Origin: an uncultured Alphaproteobacteria bacterium
GTDB taxonomy: Bacteria; Pseudomonadota; Alphaproteobacteria; Rs-D84
Assembly (NCBI GenBank): GCA_944389135.1
Contig: CALXLG010000006.1
Coordinates: forward strand, 1 to 63,757
DNA: 63,757 nt
Direction of reading: 5' to 3'
Under the pieces are notes generated by a model. That model was not told the DNA's origin, did not search any database, and saw only the letters and a program-made list of their open reading frames with translations. A program made the position numbers and the translations under genes. Numbering within the stretch: position 1 is the first letter of the stretch; the number at the start of each line of letters is the position of its first letter. Shown in pieces: positions 56,237 to 63,757 of the stretch.

Positions 56237-56776
56237 ATGCCAGCAAAAACAACAAAAAAAACAACTGTAAAAAAACCAGTTGCAAAAAAAGCAACTGTTA
56301 AAAAAGCTGCAACTAAAAAAGTAGTTGCCGAAGAAGTAAAAGAATTTGTACCAGAAACACATGAATGTGCTTGCGGTCATGAATGCAAGTGCGGTTGCCA
56401 TGGTGGTTGTGGCTCAAAATTCGGTCGTTTCTTGAAAAAATTAATAATTGCATTAGTCATTTTTGCGTTGGGTTTTGCCGCTGCAAAAATGTGCGATTAC
56501 GGACGTCATTTTCGTACTCCGCGCGTTGATTTTGATAACGGTTGCTTGGATGTTGCCTCTGTTAAATGCCCAGCGTTGGCAGAAAAGTTGCCTTTGATGG
56601 ATGTTAACAAAGATGGTTGCATCAGCAAAGAAGAGTATAAAATGTTCAAAAAAGATTGCCCACGCGCACGTCGTGCAATGAACGAAGCAAAGCGCGAAGT
56701 TCGTGAAGAATTACGTGAAGCAAGACAAGAAGTTCGTGAAGAAATGCGTGAAGCAAGACAAGCTTTGGTTGATTAA
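56237..56776 (+). CDS. Lys-rich / Cys-His cluster / membrane / EF-hand / coiled-coil protein
   Basis: The 179-residue protein has five distinct parts. Residues 1-35 are Lys/Ala/Thr-rich, like a histone H1 tail. At about 42-60 is a Cys/His cluster (HECACGHECKCGCHGGCG). At about 68-85 is a membrane segment. Then a consensus EF-hand loop, DVNKDGCISKEE, with Asp/Asn/Asp/Gly/Glu in the expected places, precedes a charged coiled coil with near-repeats of EVREELREAR. I know no such family. AAGGAAGGAA precedes the ATG. The topology (Lys/Cys part in the cytoplasm, EF-hand in the periplasm) is an inference. Confidence 0.75.
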   Translation: MPAKTTKKTTVKKPVAKKATVKKAATKKVVAEEVKEFVPETHECACGHECKCGCHGGCGSKFGRFLKKLIIALVIFALGFAAAKMCDYGRHFRTPRVDFDNGCLDVASVKCPALAEKLPLMDVNKDGCISKEEYKMFKKDCPRARRAMNEAKREVREELREARQEVREEMREARQALVD

Positions 56777-56790
56777 TTAATACGGTTAAT

Positions 56791-56820
56791 AAAAAAGCGC
56801 GCATATAGCGCGTTTTTTTT
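56791..56820. terminator. bidirectional terminator before smpB
   Basis: CGCGC, ATATA and GCGCG form the hairpin, with A and T runs on either side. Confidence 0.85.
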
Positions 56821-57286
56821 AACCTTTTAATATTCTAGATTTATTTTTATTCCATTCACGTTGTTTAATTGTTTCGCGTTTATCTACCTTGTTTTTACCA
56901 TACCCAACGCCCAACAATACTTTTAATCTGCCACGGTTATTAAAATAAAGCTTTAGCGGTACAATGGTTGCGCCTTTTTCTTGTAATTTTCCTATTAACC
57001 GATTTATTTGTGCACGATGCAATAATAATTGGCGCGGTCTGCGTTCGTCAAAGTTAACAATTCTAGCAGCAGTTGGCAGTTTTTGAATCTCTATACCAGC
57101 CAGATACAAACTAGTGCCACGTCTTTGAACGAACCCGTCAACTATGGTTACTAAACCGTAACGAATAGATTTTATTTCTGCACCTGTTAAAGAAATTCCG
57201 GCCTCTATTGTATCTTCAATAGAGTAGTTATACCGCGCTTTGCGGTTTTCAGATACTTGACCAAATTTTATTATTTGACGTGGCAT
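56819..57286 (-). CDS. smpB: SsrA-binding protein SmpB
   Basis: SmpB brings tmRNA to stalled ribosomes. The 155-residue protein has the fold core NRKARYNYSIEDTIEAGISLTG, seen as ARYNYSIEDTIEAGI, the GAEIKSIR strand and the basic C-terminal tail KRETIKQREWNK that lies in the mRNA channel. It overlaps tatD by 16 nt and ends the mtaB-to-smpB operon. No ribosome binding site is clear; it is probably coupled to tatD. The tmRNA gene itself is not recognised in this window. Confidence 0.96.
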   Translation of the reverse strand: MPRQIIKFGQVSENRKARYNYSIEDTIEAGISLTGAEIKSIRYGLVTIVDGFVQRRGTSLYLAGIEIQKLPTAARIVNFDERRPRQLLLHRAQINRLIGKLQEKGATIVPLKLYFNNRGRLKVLLGVGYGKNKVDKRETIKQREWNKNKSRILKG

Positions 57287-58029
57287 TTTGGATATAACTT
57301 TTTAGTGTTTTCGCTAAGTATAACAGCCAAATCGTCCAGTTGCAAATTTTTGATTTGGGCCAGTACTTTTGCGGTCTCAATTACCATAGCGGGTTCGCAT
57401 ACTTTCCCACGATAAGGAACTGGTGCGCAGTATGGCGCATCTGTTTCAATTACTATTTTATCAACAGGAATTTTTGTAAATGTGTCGCGAACTTCTTGGG
57501 CATTTTTGAAAGTTAAAATTCCACTGGCAGAAAAGAAGAAACCACGGTCTAACATAACTTTTGCTAATTCCCAAGAACTTGTAAAGCAATGCATTACCCC
57601 GTGAAATTCATCTGTTAGTATAGCTTTTGTATCTTCTTCTGCGTCCCGAGTATGAATTGCAACAGGCAGATTATATTTTTTTGATAAGTCTAATTGCTGT
57701 TCAAATAATTTAATCTGTGCATTACGGTTTTCAAGACCACTGTGATAGTCTAAACCAATTTCACCAATACCAATTACACGCGGGTGTGTCAAAACAGATT
57801 CTGTTAAAAATTGTTTTGCATCTATGCCTGCATATTCAGGATGTATACCAATCGTAGCAAATATGTTGTCATATTTTTCTGCAATCTGCAATGCGCTATT
57901 TATGTCCTGTGGGTCTGCCGTTGGACAAATTAAAGTTGTAACGTTCTGATTCCTGGCGCGACAAATTACGTCATTTATATCGCCAGAAACATAATTATCT
58001 GTTAAATGACAGTGAGTATCTATAAACAT
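57271..58029 (-). CDS. tatD: TatD-family metal-dependent deoxyribonuclease
   Basis: TatD proteins are TIM-barrel metal hydrolases with 3'-5' exonuclease activity on damaged DNA. The 252-residue protein has the metal ligands DTHCHL, GEIGLDYH, HTRDAEEDT, MHCF and the late ETDAPY. It overlaps holB by 10 nt and smpB by 16 nt. Start signals are weak, so coupling to holB is likely. Confidence 0.94.
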   Translation of the reverse strand: MFIDTHCHLTDNYVSGDINDVICRARNQNVTTLICPTADPQDINSALQIAEKYDNIFATIGIHPEYAGIDAKQFLTESVLTHPRVIGIGEIGLDYHSGLENRNAQIKLFEQQLDLSKKYNLPVAIHTRDAEEDTKAILTDEFHGVMHCFTSSWELAKVMLDRGFFFSASGILTFKNAQEVRDTFTKIPVDKIVIETDAPYCAPVPYRGKVCEPAMVIETAKVLAQIKNLQLDDLAVILSENTKKLYPKCHVK

Positions 58030-58919
58030 TTTTTTATTTCATTCATTATTTTGAAAAGGGAAATTTCTGGTTCAAGGTATATTTTATTAACATCTGCAAT
58101 TGCCCGTGTTGCGACAGGGTATAGTTCTGCCAATCTAAAATGAGCAATTACGTCTAATAAAATTCCATAAAGCTCTGGTTGTAATGCAATTTTACGTGCC
58201 ATATTCATTAAGTCTGCACTGTTAGAATGCGAATCTTGCAACGTTTCAATAAGCTCTGCATAAATTTCATCGCCACCAGATTTTTTTAAGTTTGCAATTC
58301 TTCCAAAACTGCCGTTAGCAAGCGTTAGGGTTTCTGTACTTACTTCTTCATCTGGCATAAATTTTACGCAAAGTTCGCGTAACTGAGATATACTAAGTGG
58401 GCGCATTTTTTCAACTCGTGCACGCGAACGTATTGTCGGCAAAACGCTAGATAGTTGATGAACAATCAGCAAAAATAATGTTTTTGCTGGTGGTTCTTCT
58501 AATAATTTCAGCAAAGCATTTGAAGCAGCTGTATTCAGTTCATCAACGGAATCAATCAATATTACGCGCCAATCACCAGACATAGAAGACATTTGCATTT
58601 TCTCAATCATTGCGCGTACTGTGTAAACAGATATAACTTTACCGTCTGTCTTTGGTTTACCGTCTTTATCAATATTTCTTTCCATATCTATTATGAAGAA
58701 ATCGCCGACATTGCCGTAAACCATTTTTGCAATTTTATATGCCAATGTTGCTTTGCCAATTCCACGTGGTCCCGTCAGCATCCATACAGGGTGTATTGGG
58801 TATGATTCACGTGCGTTCCATGCAGATAAAAAATCATTTAAAACTTCATTGTGTCCAATTAGACAATCGTTGTCCATTGGGTGCGGGAAGTTATAAGAAT
58901 TTGTTTTTTTACTTGCCAT
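58020..58919 (-). CDS. holB: DNA polymerase III delta' subunit
   Basis: Delta' is part of the clamp loader. The 299-residue protein has GPRGIGKATLAYKIA, a Walker A with the Thr-Leu end, LIDSVDELNTAASNALLKLLEEPP (LIDSVDELNTAASNALLKLL) and the arginine finger region TIRSRARVEKMRPL. The zinc-binding Cys cluster of many delta'/tau proteins is absent. It starts 2 bp after the dacA stop and overlaps tatD. Confidence 0.9.
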   Translation of the reverse strand: MASKKTNSYNFPHPMDNDCLIGHNEVLNDFLSAWNARESYPIHPVWMLTGPRGIGKATLAYKIAKMVYGNVGDFFIIDMERNIDKDGKPKTDGKVISVYTVRAMIEKMQMSSMSGDWRVILIDSVDELNTAASNALLKLLEEPPAKTLFLLIVHQLSSVLPTIRSRARVEKMRPLSISQLRELCVKFMPDEEVSTETLTLANGSFGRIANLKKSGGDEIYAELIETLQDSHSNSADLMNMARKIALQPELYGILLDVIAHFRLAELYPVATRAIADVNKIYLEPEISLFKIMNEIKKCL

Positions 58920-58921
58920 TA

Positions 58922-60097
58922 TTAATTAATACCCAGAATTACTTTTATGTTTTTAATCACACGACCAAAGAACTGAGTTTTGCTAACTTTATCCATTGCG
59001 ATAAGTGGCGCACGTGCGATTACTTCACCGTTCTTTTCCGCAATTATTTCACCAATTTTATCGCCTTTTGCGATTGGTGCAGGGACTGGGTCATCATATC
59101 TTGCCAGAACACGTACACCATTTAATCCGTCAGATTTAGGTAAAGTTATCGCAAATGGCTTTTCAATTGTTGCAATTGCGAAAGGTTGACGACCATACCA
59201 AACTGGAATTTTCGCGATTTTATCACCTGGACGATAAAATACTTTATTTGTTGTTGTTGTATATCCATAATTTAACAGCTTTTTCATTTCGGCGGCCAAT
59301 GCATCATGACTATTTCCACGAAAGCCGTTTATTACGCCGATTAATCTGCGACCACCAATTTTAGCGCTTGCAACCATGCCATAACCACCGTCTTCGGTAT
59401 GACCTGTCTTCAGACCGTCTGCACCAGGCATTGTGAATAATAACTTGTTATAATTCATTGTGTGAGTGCGCCCCCATTCACGGCACCAGTCTGTTTGATG
59501 CTCTTTGAATTCAAACCTTTTTGTTGAAAACAACGGATATATATCTGGATGATTTGTTATGACATAATCTGCCAGCATGGCCAATTCACGACTGGTCATA
59601 AGGTTGTTAGGGTTGGGCAGACCACTGGCATTACCAAACGTAGATTGCGTCATACCTATTTCACGTGCTTTTTTCTGCATCATATCGGTAAAAGCAATTT
59701 CAGAGCCAGCTAATTTTTCAGCCACAACAACGCTGGCATCACCGCCAGATAAAACTATTAAACCTAAAATGGCATCACGAACACTGATTGTTTGCCCAGC
59801 AACCAGACATATCTTACTGGCAGGATACCACAAAGGGTTGTTATAGTCTGCGTTTTCACTGACTGTTAGCCTGTCGTCCATAGTTAAATTACCGGCCTTG
59901 ATTTCGTCAAACAGTACAGCCAATGTCATCAGCTTTATCATAGAAGAAGGCGGCATCAATGTATCGGCGTTTTTAGATACAATTTCAGCACCAGAATCAT
60001 AGTCTATTAAGAATGCAGACTTTGCACGTGTTGAAAACTCAGCATGTGCAGCAGATGTTATTAATGATAATAACAGAATAAATAATTTCTTTTTCAT
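58922..60097 (-). CDS. dacA: D-alanyl-D-alanine carboxypeptidase (PBP5/6-like)
   Basis: This low-molecular-mass penicillin-binding protein trims terminal D-Ala from peptidoglycan stems. The 391-residue protein has a signal peptide (cut after AHA), SSMIK as the active SxxK, and KTGH as the KTG box. The second motif reads LSGGDAS where most have SGND, so the Asn is Gly. A C-terminal PBP5 beta domain and an amphipathic end that may anchor it follow. No ribosome binding site is clear. It lies in the mtaB-dacA-holB-tatD-smpB run, 44 bp after mtaB. Confidence 0.92.
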   Translation of the reverse strand: MKKKLFILLLSLITSAAHAEFSTRAKSAFLIDYDSGAEIVSKNADTLMPPSSMIKLMTLAVLFDEIKAGNLTMDDRLTVSENADYNNPLWYPASKICLVAGQTISVRDAILGLIVLSGGDASVVVAEKLAGSEIAFTDMMQKKAREIGMTQSTFGNASGLPNPNNLMTSRELAMLADYVITNHPDIYPLFSTKRFEFKEHQTDWCREWGRTHTMNYNKLLFTMPGADGLKTGHTEDGGYGMVASAKIGGRRLIGVINGFRGNSHDALAAEMKKLLNYGYTTTTNKVFYRPGDKIAKIPVWYGRQPFAIATIEKPFAITLPKSDGLNGVRVLARYDDPVPAPIAKGDKIGEIIAEKNGEVIARAPLIAMDKVSKTQFFGRVIKNIKVILGIN

Positions 60098-60141
60098 GGT
60101 TCAGATGTTAGCAACTATAATTCGTCTTGCCAACAGATTTT

Positions 60142-61377
60142 TTATGCAATTTTTCCAATAAAGCCGTCGCCTGATATATCTGTCAGCACAACCTTGCAAA
60201 TTGTCTTAGCTGGTATAGGTTCACCAACGATTTTTACGTCAATATCGTTTGGGGTTCTGGCGATGTTTTTTTCTTCTACCAATACTTGAACGGTTTTATT
60301 AAGTTGTGCTTTCATAAATTCTTGACGATTTTTTTCAGCAAGTTCAGAGATAGTTTTTACTCTTTTCTTAGATATTTCTTTGTCTATTTGGCCGGGCAGA
60401 CTTGCAGCTTCTGTATCGGGCCGTGGCGAGAACGGAAACGCATGAACCTTTATTGGATGCGTTTCTTTTACTAAATTCAATGTTTCTTCAAATAATTGGT
60501 CTGTCTCTCCTGGGAAACCGCAAATTATATCCCAACTAAAAGTAATTTCTCCTTTCGCAGCAAGAAATATTTTTCTGACAGTTTGTGCGTTATGCCTGCG
60601 GTGCATTGCATTTAGAATTGTATCAGAACCAGATTGCATAGATAGATGCATATGCGGCATCATTCTGCTATCTGTATGAATCATTTCTATTATTTTGAAA
60701 ATTTCTGGTGACGCAGGGTCCATAGAAGACAGGCGCAACCGCTTGATTTCTGGAACATCTGTCAGTAATTTTTTACAAACATCAGAAATTAATAAACCGT
60801 CTTTTGCATAACTGGCAATATCAACGCCGGTTAAAACTATTTCATAAAATCCGTTTTTGATTGCATTTTGTGCATCTTGTAATATAGTTGCGTAATCAAA
60901 AGATACGGCAGGTCCTCGCAAAAGCCTTGTTACACAATAAGCACATTTATGATTGCAACCATTTTGTACTTGGATGAATTGTTTAGACAGTTTGGCACAA
61001 GAATGATTGAATTTATCAATTTTAGGTGCATCAAAGTGGCATGGCGCATTGTTCAAGGCTTCAACATAAGCTTGTAGGTTCAGTTTATCTTTGTTTTTTA
61101 TTACCAAAGTATTAGGAATTTGCGAAAACAGGGCAGGATTTCTGGTTGCTGCGCATCCTGTTACAAAAATTGGTGCGTTTGGGTTTTCACGTGATAGTTT
61201 TCGTATTGCTTGTCCAGATTGACGTTCTGCCTCGGCAGTAACGGCACATGTGTTAACTAAAATGGCAGTTTCCAGCACGTTGGATAGCATTGTTTGTATT
61301 TTTTCAGCCTCCAGAGCATTAAGTCTGCAGCCAAAAGAAAGAGTTTTAATATTAGTTTTTGTATTTTCTTCTTGCAT
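60142..61377 (-). CDS. mtaB: tRNA t6A37 methylthiotransferase MtaB
   Basis: MtaB adds a methylthio group to t6A at position 37 of ANN-reading tRNAs. The 411-residue protein has the three N-terminal cluster Cys (SFGCRLN, NTCAVT, TGCAAT), the radical-SAM CNHKCAYC, and a C-terminal TRAM-like stretch (NKTVQVLVEEKN). The N-terminal SFGCRLN and GCNHKCAYC context match MtaB rather than MiaB. It heads the minus-strand operon to smpB, with a promoter at 61396-61423. Confidence 0.92.
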   Translation of the reverse strand: MQEENTKTNIKTLSFGCRLNALEAEKIQTMLSNVLETAILVNTCAVTAEAERQSGQAIRKLSRENPNAPIFVTGCAATRNPALFSQIPNTLVIKNKDKLNLQAYVEALNNAPCHFDAPKIDKFNHSCAKLSKQFIQVQNGCNHKCAYCVTRLLRGPAVSFDYATILQDAQNAIKNGFYEIVLTGVDIASYAKDGLLISDVCKKLLTDVPEIKRLRLSSMDPASPEIFKIIEMIHTDSRMMPHMHLSMQSGSDTILNAMHRRHNAQTVRKIFLAAKGEITFSWDIICGFPGETDQLFEETLNLVKETHPIKVHAFPFSPRPDTEAASLPGQIDKEISKKRVKTISELAEKNRQEFMKAQLNKTVQVLVEEKNIARTPNDIDVKIVGEPIPAKTICKVVLTDISGDGFIGKIA

Positions 61378-61395
61378 TTTAACCGTCCATGGGGC

Positions 61396-61423
61396 ATTAT
61401 AGCGTGGTTAAAAACGTTTTCAA
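61396..61423 (-). promoter_or_regulatory. mtaB operon promoter
   Basis: TTGAAA (61423-61418), 16 bp and TATAAT (61401-61396) on the minus strand, 18 bp before the mtaB ATG. It overlaps the region upstream of rpoZ, so the two genes may compete. Confidence 0.65.
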
Positions 61424-61437
61424 CAAAGGATTTAAAA

Positions 61438-61821
61438 ATGGCGCGCACAACTAATTCAGATACATTACCATTTGTAGAAAGCCGTTACGAGCTTGGTATG
61501 TTGGCATCACAACGTGTAAGGGACTTAAATGGTGGGGCTCAGCCAGTTGTAGATAAGGGCAAGGATAAATTAACAGTTGTTGCATTACGCGAGATAGCGT
61601 CTGGTAAATTGGACATGGACGAGGTTCGTCATGAATTTGTACAGTCTTATAAAGAAACGCCTGCATTACCGGATGGTGAAGATTCCTTAGAAATAGTTAC
61701 GACAGAAGACCCAAAATTGCGTGAGATAGATGCAGAATTGGAAGAAACGTTATTAGAAGAAGCACCCGTTGTTGCGGAAGCTGGTGAAGATGACACACCG
61801 GACTCTGGAGAAGAAGAATAA
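61438..61821 (+). CDS. rpoZ: RNA polymerase omega subunit
   Basis: Omega assists assembly of RNA polymerase and, in many bacteria, binds ppGpp. The 127-residue protein has the core ASQRVRDLNGGAQPVVDKGKDKLTVVALREIASGKL (seen as RVRDLNGGAQPVVD and TVVALREIASGKL) and a long acidic tail. AAAGGA precedes the ATG at 61438, which rules out a 48-codon longer frame. It is divergent from mtaB. Confidence 0.95.
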   Translation: MARTTNSDTLPFVESRYELGMLASQRVRDLNGGAQPVVDKGKDKLTVVALREIASGKLDMDEVRHEFVQSYKETPALPDGEDSLEIVTTEDPKLREIDAELEETLLEEAPVVAEAGEDDTPDSGEEE

Positions 61822-61839
61822 TTTAAAGAGCAAGGCTTA

Positions 61840-61930
61840 GGAGACGTCGCATAGTTGGTCTAGTGCGCCACATTGGAAATGTGGTATACTCGCAAGGGTA
61901 TCAAGGGTTCGAATCCCTTCGTCTCCGCCA
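61840..61930 (+). tRNA. tRNA-Ser (GGA)
   Basis: The 91-nt gene has the long variable arm of tRNA-Ser. Acceptor arms GGAGACG and CGTCTCC pair, the anticodon loop TTGGAAA holds GGA, the T-loop is TTCGAAT and CCA is encoded. It lies at the edge of an accessory segment. Confidence 0.97.
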
Positions 61931-61959
61931 GGAATACAAAAAATTCAAAAAAGTTATAT

Positions 61960-61996
61960 AAAGTCCCACAAACCCGCCGGTTTCTGGGACTTTTTT
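61960..61996 (+). terminator. tRNA-Ser terminator
   Basis: AAAGTCCCA and TGGGACTTT form a stem with a further internal ACC/GGT pairing, followed by T residues. Confidence 0.85.
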
Positions 61997-62087
61997 AGTG
62001 CGTTAGTGCTCTGGTATGTCTTTACTTTTCCAAAATCTCCCATTTTACCCACTCTGACATACTTTGCCCAAATTCAGTGAGGCAATT

Positions 62088-62378
62088 TTATTTCTTTTTG
62101 CCCATAAAGCTGTACTCTGTACCGTATTTCTTAGCGTCTTGTTTGTGTGCATTCCAATGCGCTTGTTGGTTTTTGAAAATGTACAAATTATTTGGGTTAT
62201 TATTTTGTTTATTTCTGTCTATATGGTGTACGACCTCACAAGGATTTAATGGACGGCCGAGCTTTATTTCCGCCATATGTCGATGGACTAATATGCCCGT
62301 GTTATTATAAACACGATATCCGCTACTGTTAACGTGAGTTTTTGGTGCGCGAGGATAAGTATTAAAATTTTTTTTCAT
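62088..62378 (-). CDS. HNH endonuclease
   Basis: The 96-residue protein has the HNH motif CEVVHHIDRNKQNNNPNNL with the His-His and Asn residues of the beta-beta-alpha metal fold. An N-terminal strand (SSGYRVYNNTGILVHRHM) with YRVYNN resembles phage HNH proteins. GGAGGGGA precedes the ATG at 62378. It starts one base after the stop of the upstream gene and so belongs to its transcript. Confidence 0.88.
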   Translation of the reverse strand: MKKNFNTYPRAPKTHVNSSGYRVYNNTGILVHRHMAEIKLGRPLNPCEVVHHIDRNKQNNNPNNLYIFKNQQAHWNAHKQDAKKYGTEYSFMGKKK

Positions 62379-62379
62379 C

Positions 62380-63039
62380 TTATTTCCCCTCCGTTTCGGT
62401 ATCAACTGGTATTAAGTCTAGTAAATTTCCGTCACATTCTGGATAATGTTTACAGACTATTTCTTTGAAGTCATCTTCTTTGCCACCATTGAATTCCGCT
62501 TTTAATCTTCGTACTTTCACATCGCCGAACTTAAATAGTTGTCCACAATGTAAACATTTTACAATTGTGTCAGCGGGGAATCCCATATTATTTTTATAGC
62601 ACTCATCTATGCCAGCCTGTCTATCTTTGTCTGTTAATTCTTCATGATATGGGACGTCGCTTTCATTGTTATGGGAGAATTCAAAAACATCTCTGCCGTC
62701 AGGTGCAAAATTATGTCCGATAAAACCCGTTGATCCGTATTCGTTACTTTTATGATTTTCCAAGAATTTACGTGCTTCTGATAATTCTGATTCTGGCGCC
62801 TTTATTAATTCTGCCCACTTATTAAATCCAACAATTTGTGCGATAAGATGTTGTGCGTTTCCTAATGTAAATTCAAATTTTGGATCGTCGTCCATTATAT
62901 CGTAATCAAGAAAAAGACCGACAATGTCGAAATACTTTGTATCGTATTCATAAATGTCACCATCGTCTGATAGATGTCTTGTTTTATAATCTTTAAGAAG
63001 ATTTTTTGCTTGTAATTTAAAATATTCAATGTTTGTCAT
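62380..63039 (-). CDS. unknown protein with C-terminal zinc-ribbon-like Cys pairs
   Basis: The 219-residue protein has a conserved-looking start (YFKLQAKNLLKDYKTRH and NAQHLIAQIVGFNKWAELIKA) seen in uncharacterised accessory proteins, and a C-terminal CLHCGQLFKF with later CKHYPEC, a possible four-Cys zinc site. I cannot name the family. AAAGGAG precedes the ATG. A perfect 11-bp inverted repeat, GTTTTATTATC / GATAATAAAAC (63081-63131), lies upstream and may be an operator. Confidence 0.65.
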   Translation of the reverse strand: MTNIEYFKLQAKNLLKDYKTRHLSDDGDIYEYDTKYFDIVGLFLDYDIMDDDPKFEFTLGNAQHLIAQIVGFNKWAELIKAPESELSEARKFLENHKSNEYGSTGFIGHNFAPDGRDVFEFSHNNESDVPYHEELTDKDRQAGIDECYKNNMGFPADTIVKCLHCGQLFKFGDVKVRRLKAEFNGGKEDDFKEIVCKHYPECDGNLLDLIPVDTETEGK

Positions 63040-63080
63040 TGTAATATACTCCTTTTTGCGTATAAACGCACTCTGCCTAA

Positions 63081-63131
63081 GTTTTATTATCGGAAAGTTA
63101 TGCGTCAGTAATCTGTTTTTGATAATAAAAC
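63081..63131. repeat. inverted repeat upstream of the 62380 gene
   Basis: GTTTTATTATC (63081-63091) and GATAATAAAAC (63121-63131) are perfect 11-bp complements separated by 29 bp, in the promoter region of the accessory gene. Confidence 0.7.
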
Positions 63132-63247
63132 CTAGAAAGGTTTATATTACTTTTGTGTTGAGTGATGATATCTTTGCACTGACGGACTGGCTTCTCAACG
63201 AACCATATGTGTATTATGACTTAAAATAATATTAAATTCAAGTAAGT

Positions 63248-63757
63248 TTATAAAGTAAATAATGCTTCTTGCTCTTTAAAATCATAAGTTTGTGATACTT
63301 TGTCCAGTATATCACGGACGGACAGGTTGATTTTACCGCTTATAAGCTTGTTAGCGATCGTTGGGTTTATGCATGCCAGTGATAAATGCTTATAGACATA
63401 GCGCAGGGCTACATGTTCGTTCCTCGCGATTGTATCCACATCGCCACATTCTTCGTACATTTCACGATATCGCCACGCCGTTGCAAAGGCCTTGACGATA
63501 AGGTTGTTGTTTTCCGTAATTGTAAGCAGGCTTGTTTTTCCTTCGCTAAATTTGGTGTTCGCATACCTGCGGAAAACTATTGGCGTGGTTATTGTGACAG
63601 TGTATTCATTTGTAATAAATTCCATTGGTAAGCTTGATTGATTTACATATACATCTGTAATAAATGGTCGCACAGAGTTGGGCGATACGTCCAAATAGAT
63701 AATCAGTTGCTTGTTTGAGAAAATAGCCTTATCAACTATTGCTTGTATAAAGTCTCG
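63248..63757 (-). CDS. large serine recombinase, C-terminal part
   Basis: The frame stays open from the right edge of the window to 63248, giving about 169 residues of the C-terminal end. IVDKAIFSNKQLIIYLD matches the beta-strand near the end of serine recombinases, and AWRYREMYEECGDVDTIARNEHVALRYVYKHLSLA has the HTH-like final helices (seen as YREMYEECGDVDTIARNE and ALRYVYKHLSLACI). The N-terminal catalytic resolvase domain would lie outside. It probably mobilises the element at this end. Confidence 0.7.
   Translation of the reverse strand, partial: RDFIQAIVDKAIFSNKQLIIYLDVSPNSVRPFITDVYVNQSSLPMEFITNEYTVTITTPIVFRRYANTKFSEGKTSLLTITENNNLIVKAFATAWRYREMYEECGDVDTIARNEHVALRYVYKHLSLACINPTIANKLISGKINLSVRDILDKVSQTYDFKEQEALFTL

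Larger units (their letters stand above)
62088..63757 (-). mobile_element. edge of an integrated element (partial, inferred)
   Basis: Next to tRNA-Ser lie an HNH endonuclease, a protein with a zinc-ribbon end and the C-terminal part of a large serine recombinase, all on the minus strand, while the housekeeping gene order ends. This is typical of a prophage or integrative-element boundary. No attachment repeat was found within the window, and the far end lies outside it. Confidence 0.35.

Overview
The window looks like a chromosomal segment of a low-GC alphaproteobacterium with a compact genome, possibly a host-associated or gut lineage. The evidence is the gene set: ComM, RNase J, a FabI-type enoyl reductase, a BamD-like lipoprotein, outer-membrane beta-barrels, lepB-rnc and groES-groEL. 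A groES promoter of alphaproteobacterial heat-shock type and a XerC of alphaproteobacterial type agree. Most genes are housekeeping; short accessory stretches lie at both ends. Taxonomy below class is not decided from the sequence.

Layout. 1-1260: a RelE/ParE-type toxin with a cut-off antitoxin, then a gene-poor stretch with a phased array of TGA-NN-TCA motifs, ending at tRNA-Asn. 1.4-9.4 kb: fabI, a small HTH protein, ligA, a bifunctional penicillin-binding protein, an MsbA-like exporter and an outer-membrane barrel. 9.4-19 kb: comM (-), lepB-rnc-secG (+), two unknown membrane proteins (-), an acetyltransferase and a methyltransferase-like gene (+), groES-groEL (-), HIT-DUF167 (+), a LOG-family gene (-). 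19-31 kb: tilS-ftsH-MBL hydrolase (+), prmC (-) divergent from an M23 peptidase (+), tfoX-ogt (-), tRNA-Arg, htpX-tdk (-), an autotransporter-type barrel and a second M23 peptidase (+), rlpA and smr (-). 31-41 kb: murJ (-)/bamD (+), dcd (-), then the era-queA-M16-tgt operon (+), a coiled-coil membrane protein and tRNA-Gly. 41-50 kb: lysS and a RelA/SpoT-like gene, a cold-shock protein, lemA, rpsD, trpS, a SIMPL protein and xerC (+). 50-61.4 kb: RNase J, a short alaS and a GT2-like gene (-), HU and a Cys-rich/EF-hand membrane protein (+), and the mtaB-dacA-holB-tatD-smpB operon (-). 61.4 kb to the end: rpoZ, tRNA-Ser, then an accessory segment with an HNH endonuclease and the C-terminal part of a large serine recombinase.

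The most interesting signals are regulatory. lysS follows a 9-codon leader ORF with two Lys codons, an intrinsic terminator and a competing upstream pairing, which is the layout of a transcription attenuator. trpS follows a leaderless 16-residue peptide with adjacent Trp codons (MSRTVPFVCLMRWWHR). Many genes have a -10 box 5-9 bp before the start codon and no Shine-Dalgarno sequence, so leaderless mRNAs are probably common. Some divergent pairs share a self-complementary promoter element: prmC and the M23 gene share a -10 ATTATAAT, and the GT2 and 55130 genes share a -35 TTGCAA. Two structured non-coding stretches, near 26.1-26.3 kb and 46.75-47.03 kb, could not be assigned to a known RNA family.

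Protein oddities include an AlaRS that lacks the C-terminal domain, an FtsH whose pore-loop aromatic residue is replaced, a metallo-beta-lactamase hydrolase with a Cys/His-rich tail, and a protein that joins a Lys-rich tail, a Cys/His cluster, a membrane segment, an EF-hand and a charged coiled coil.
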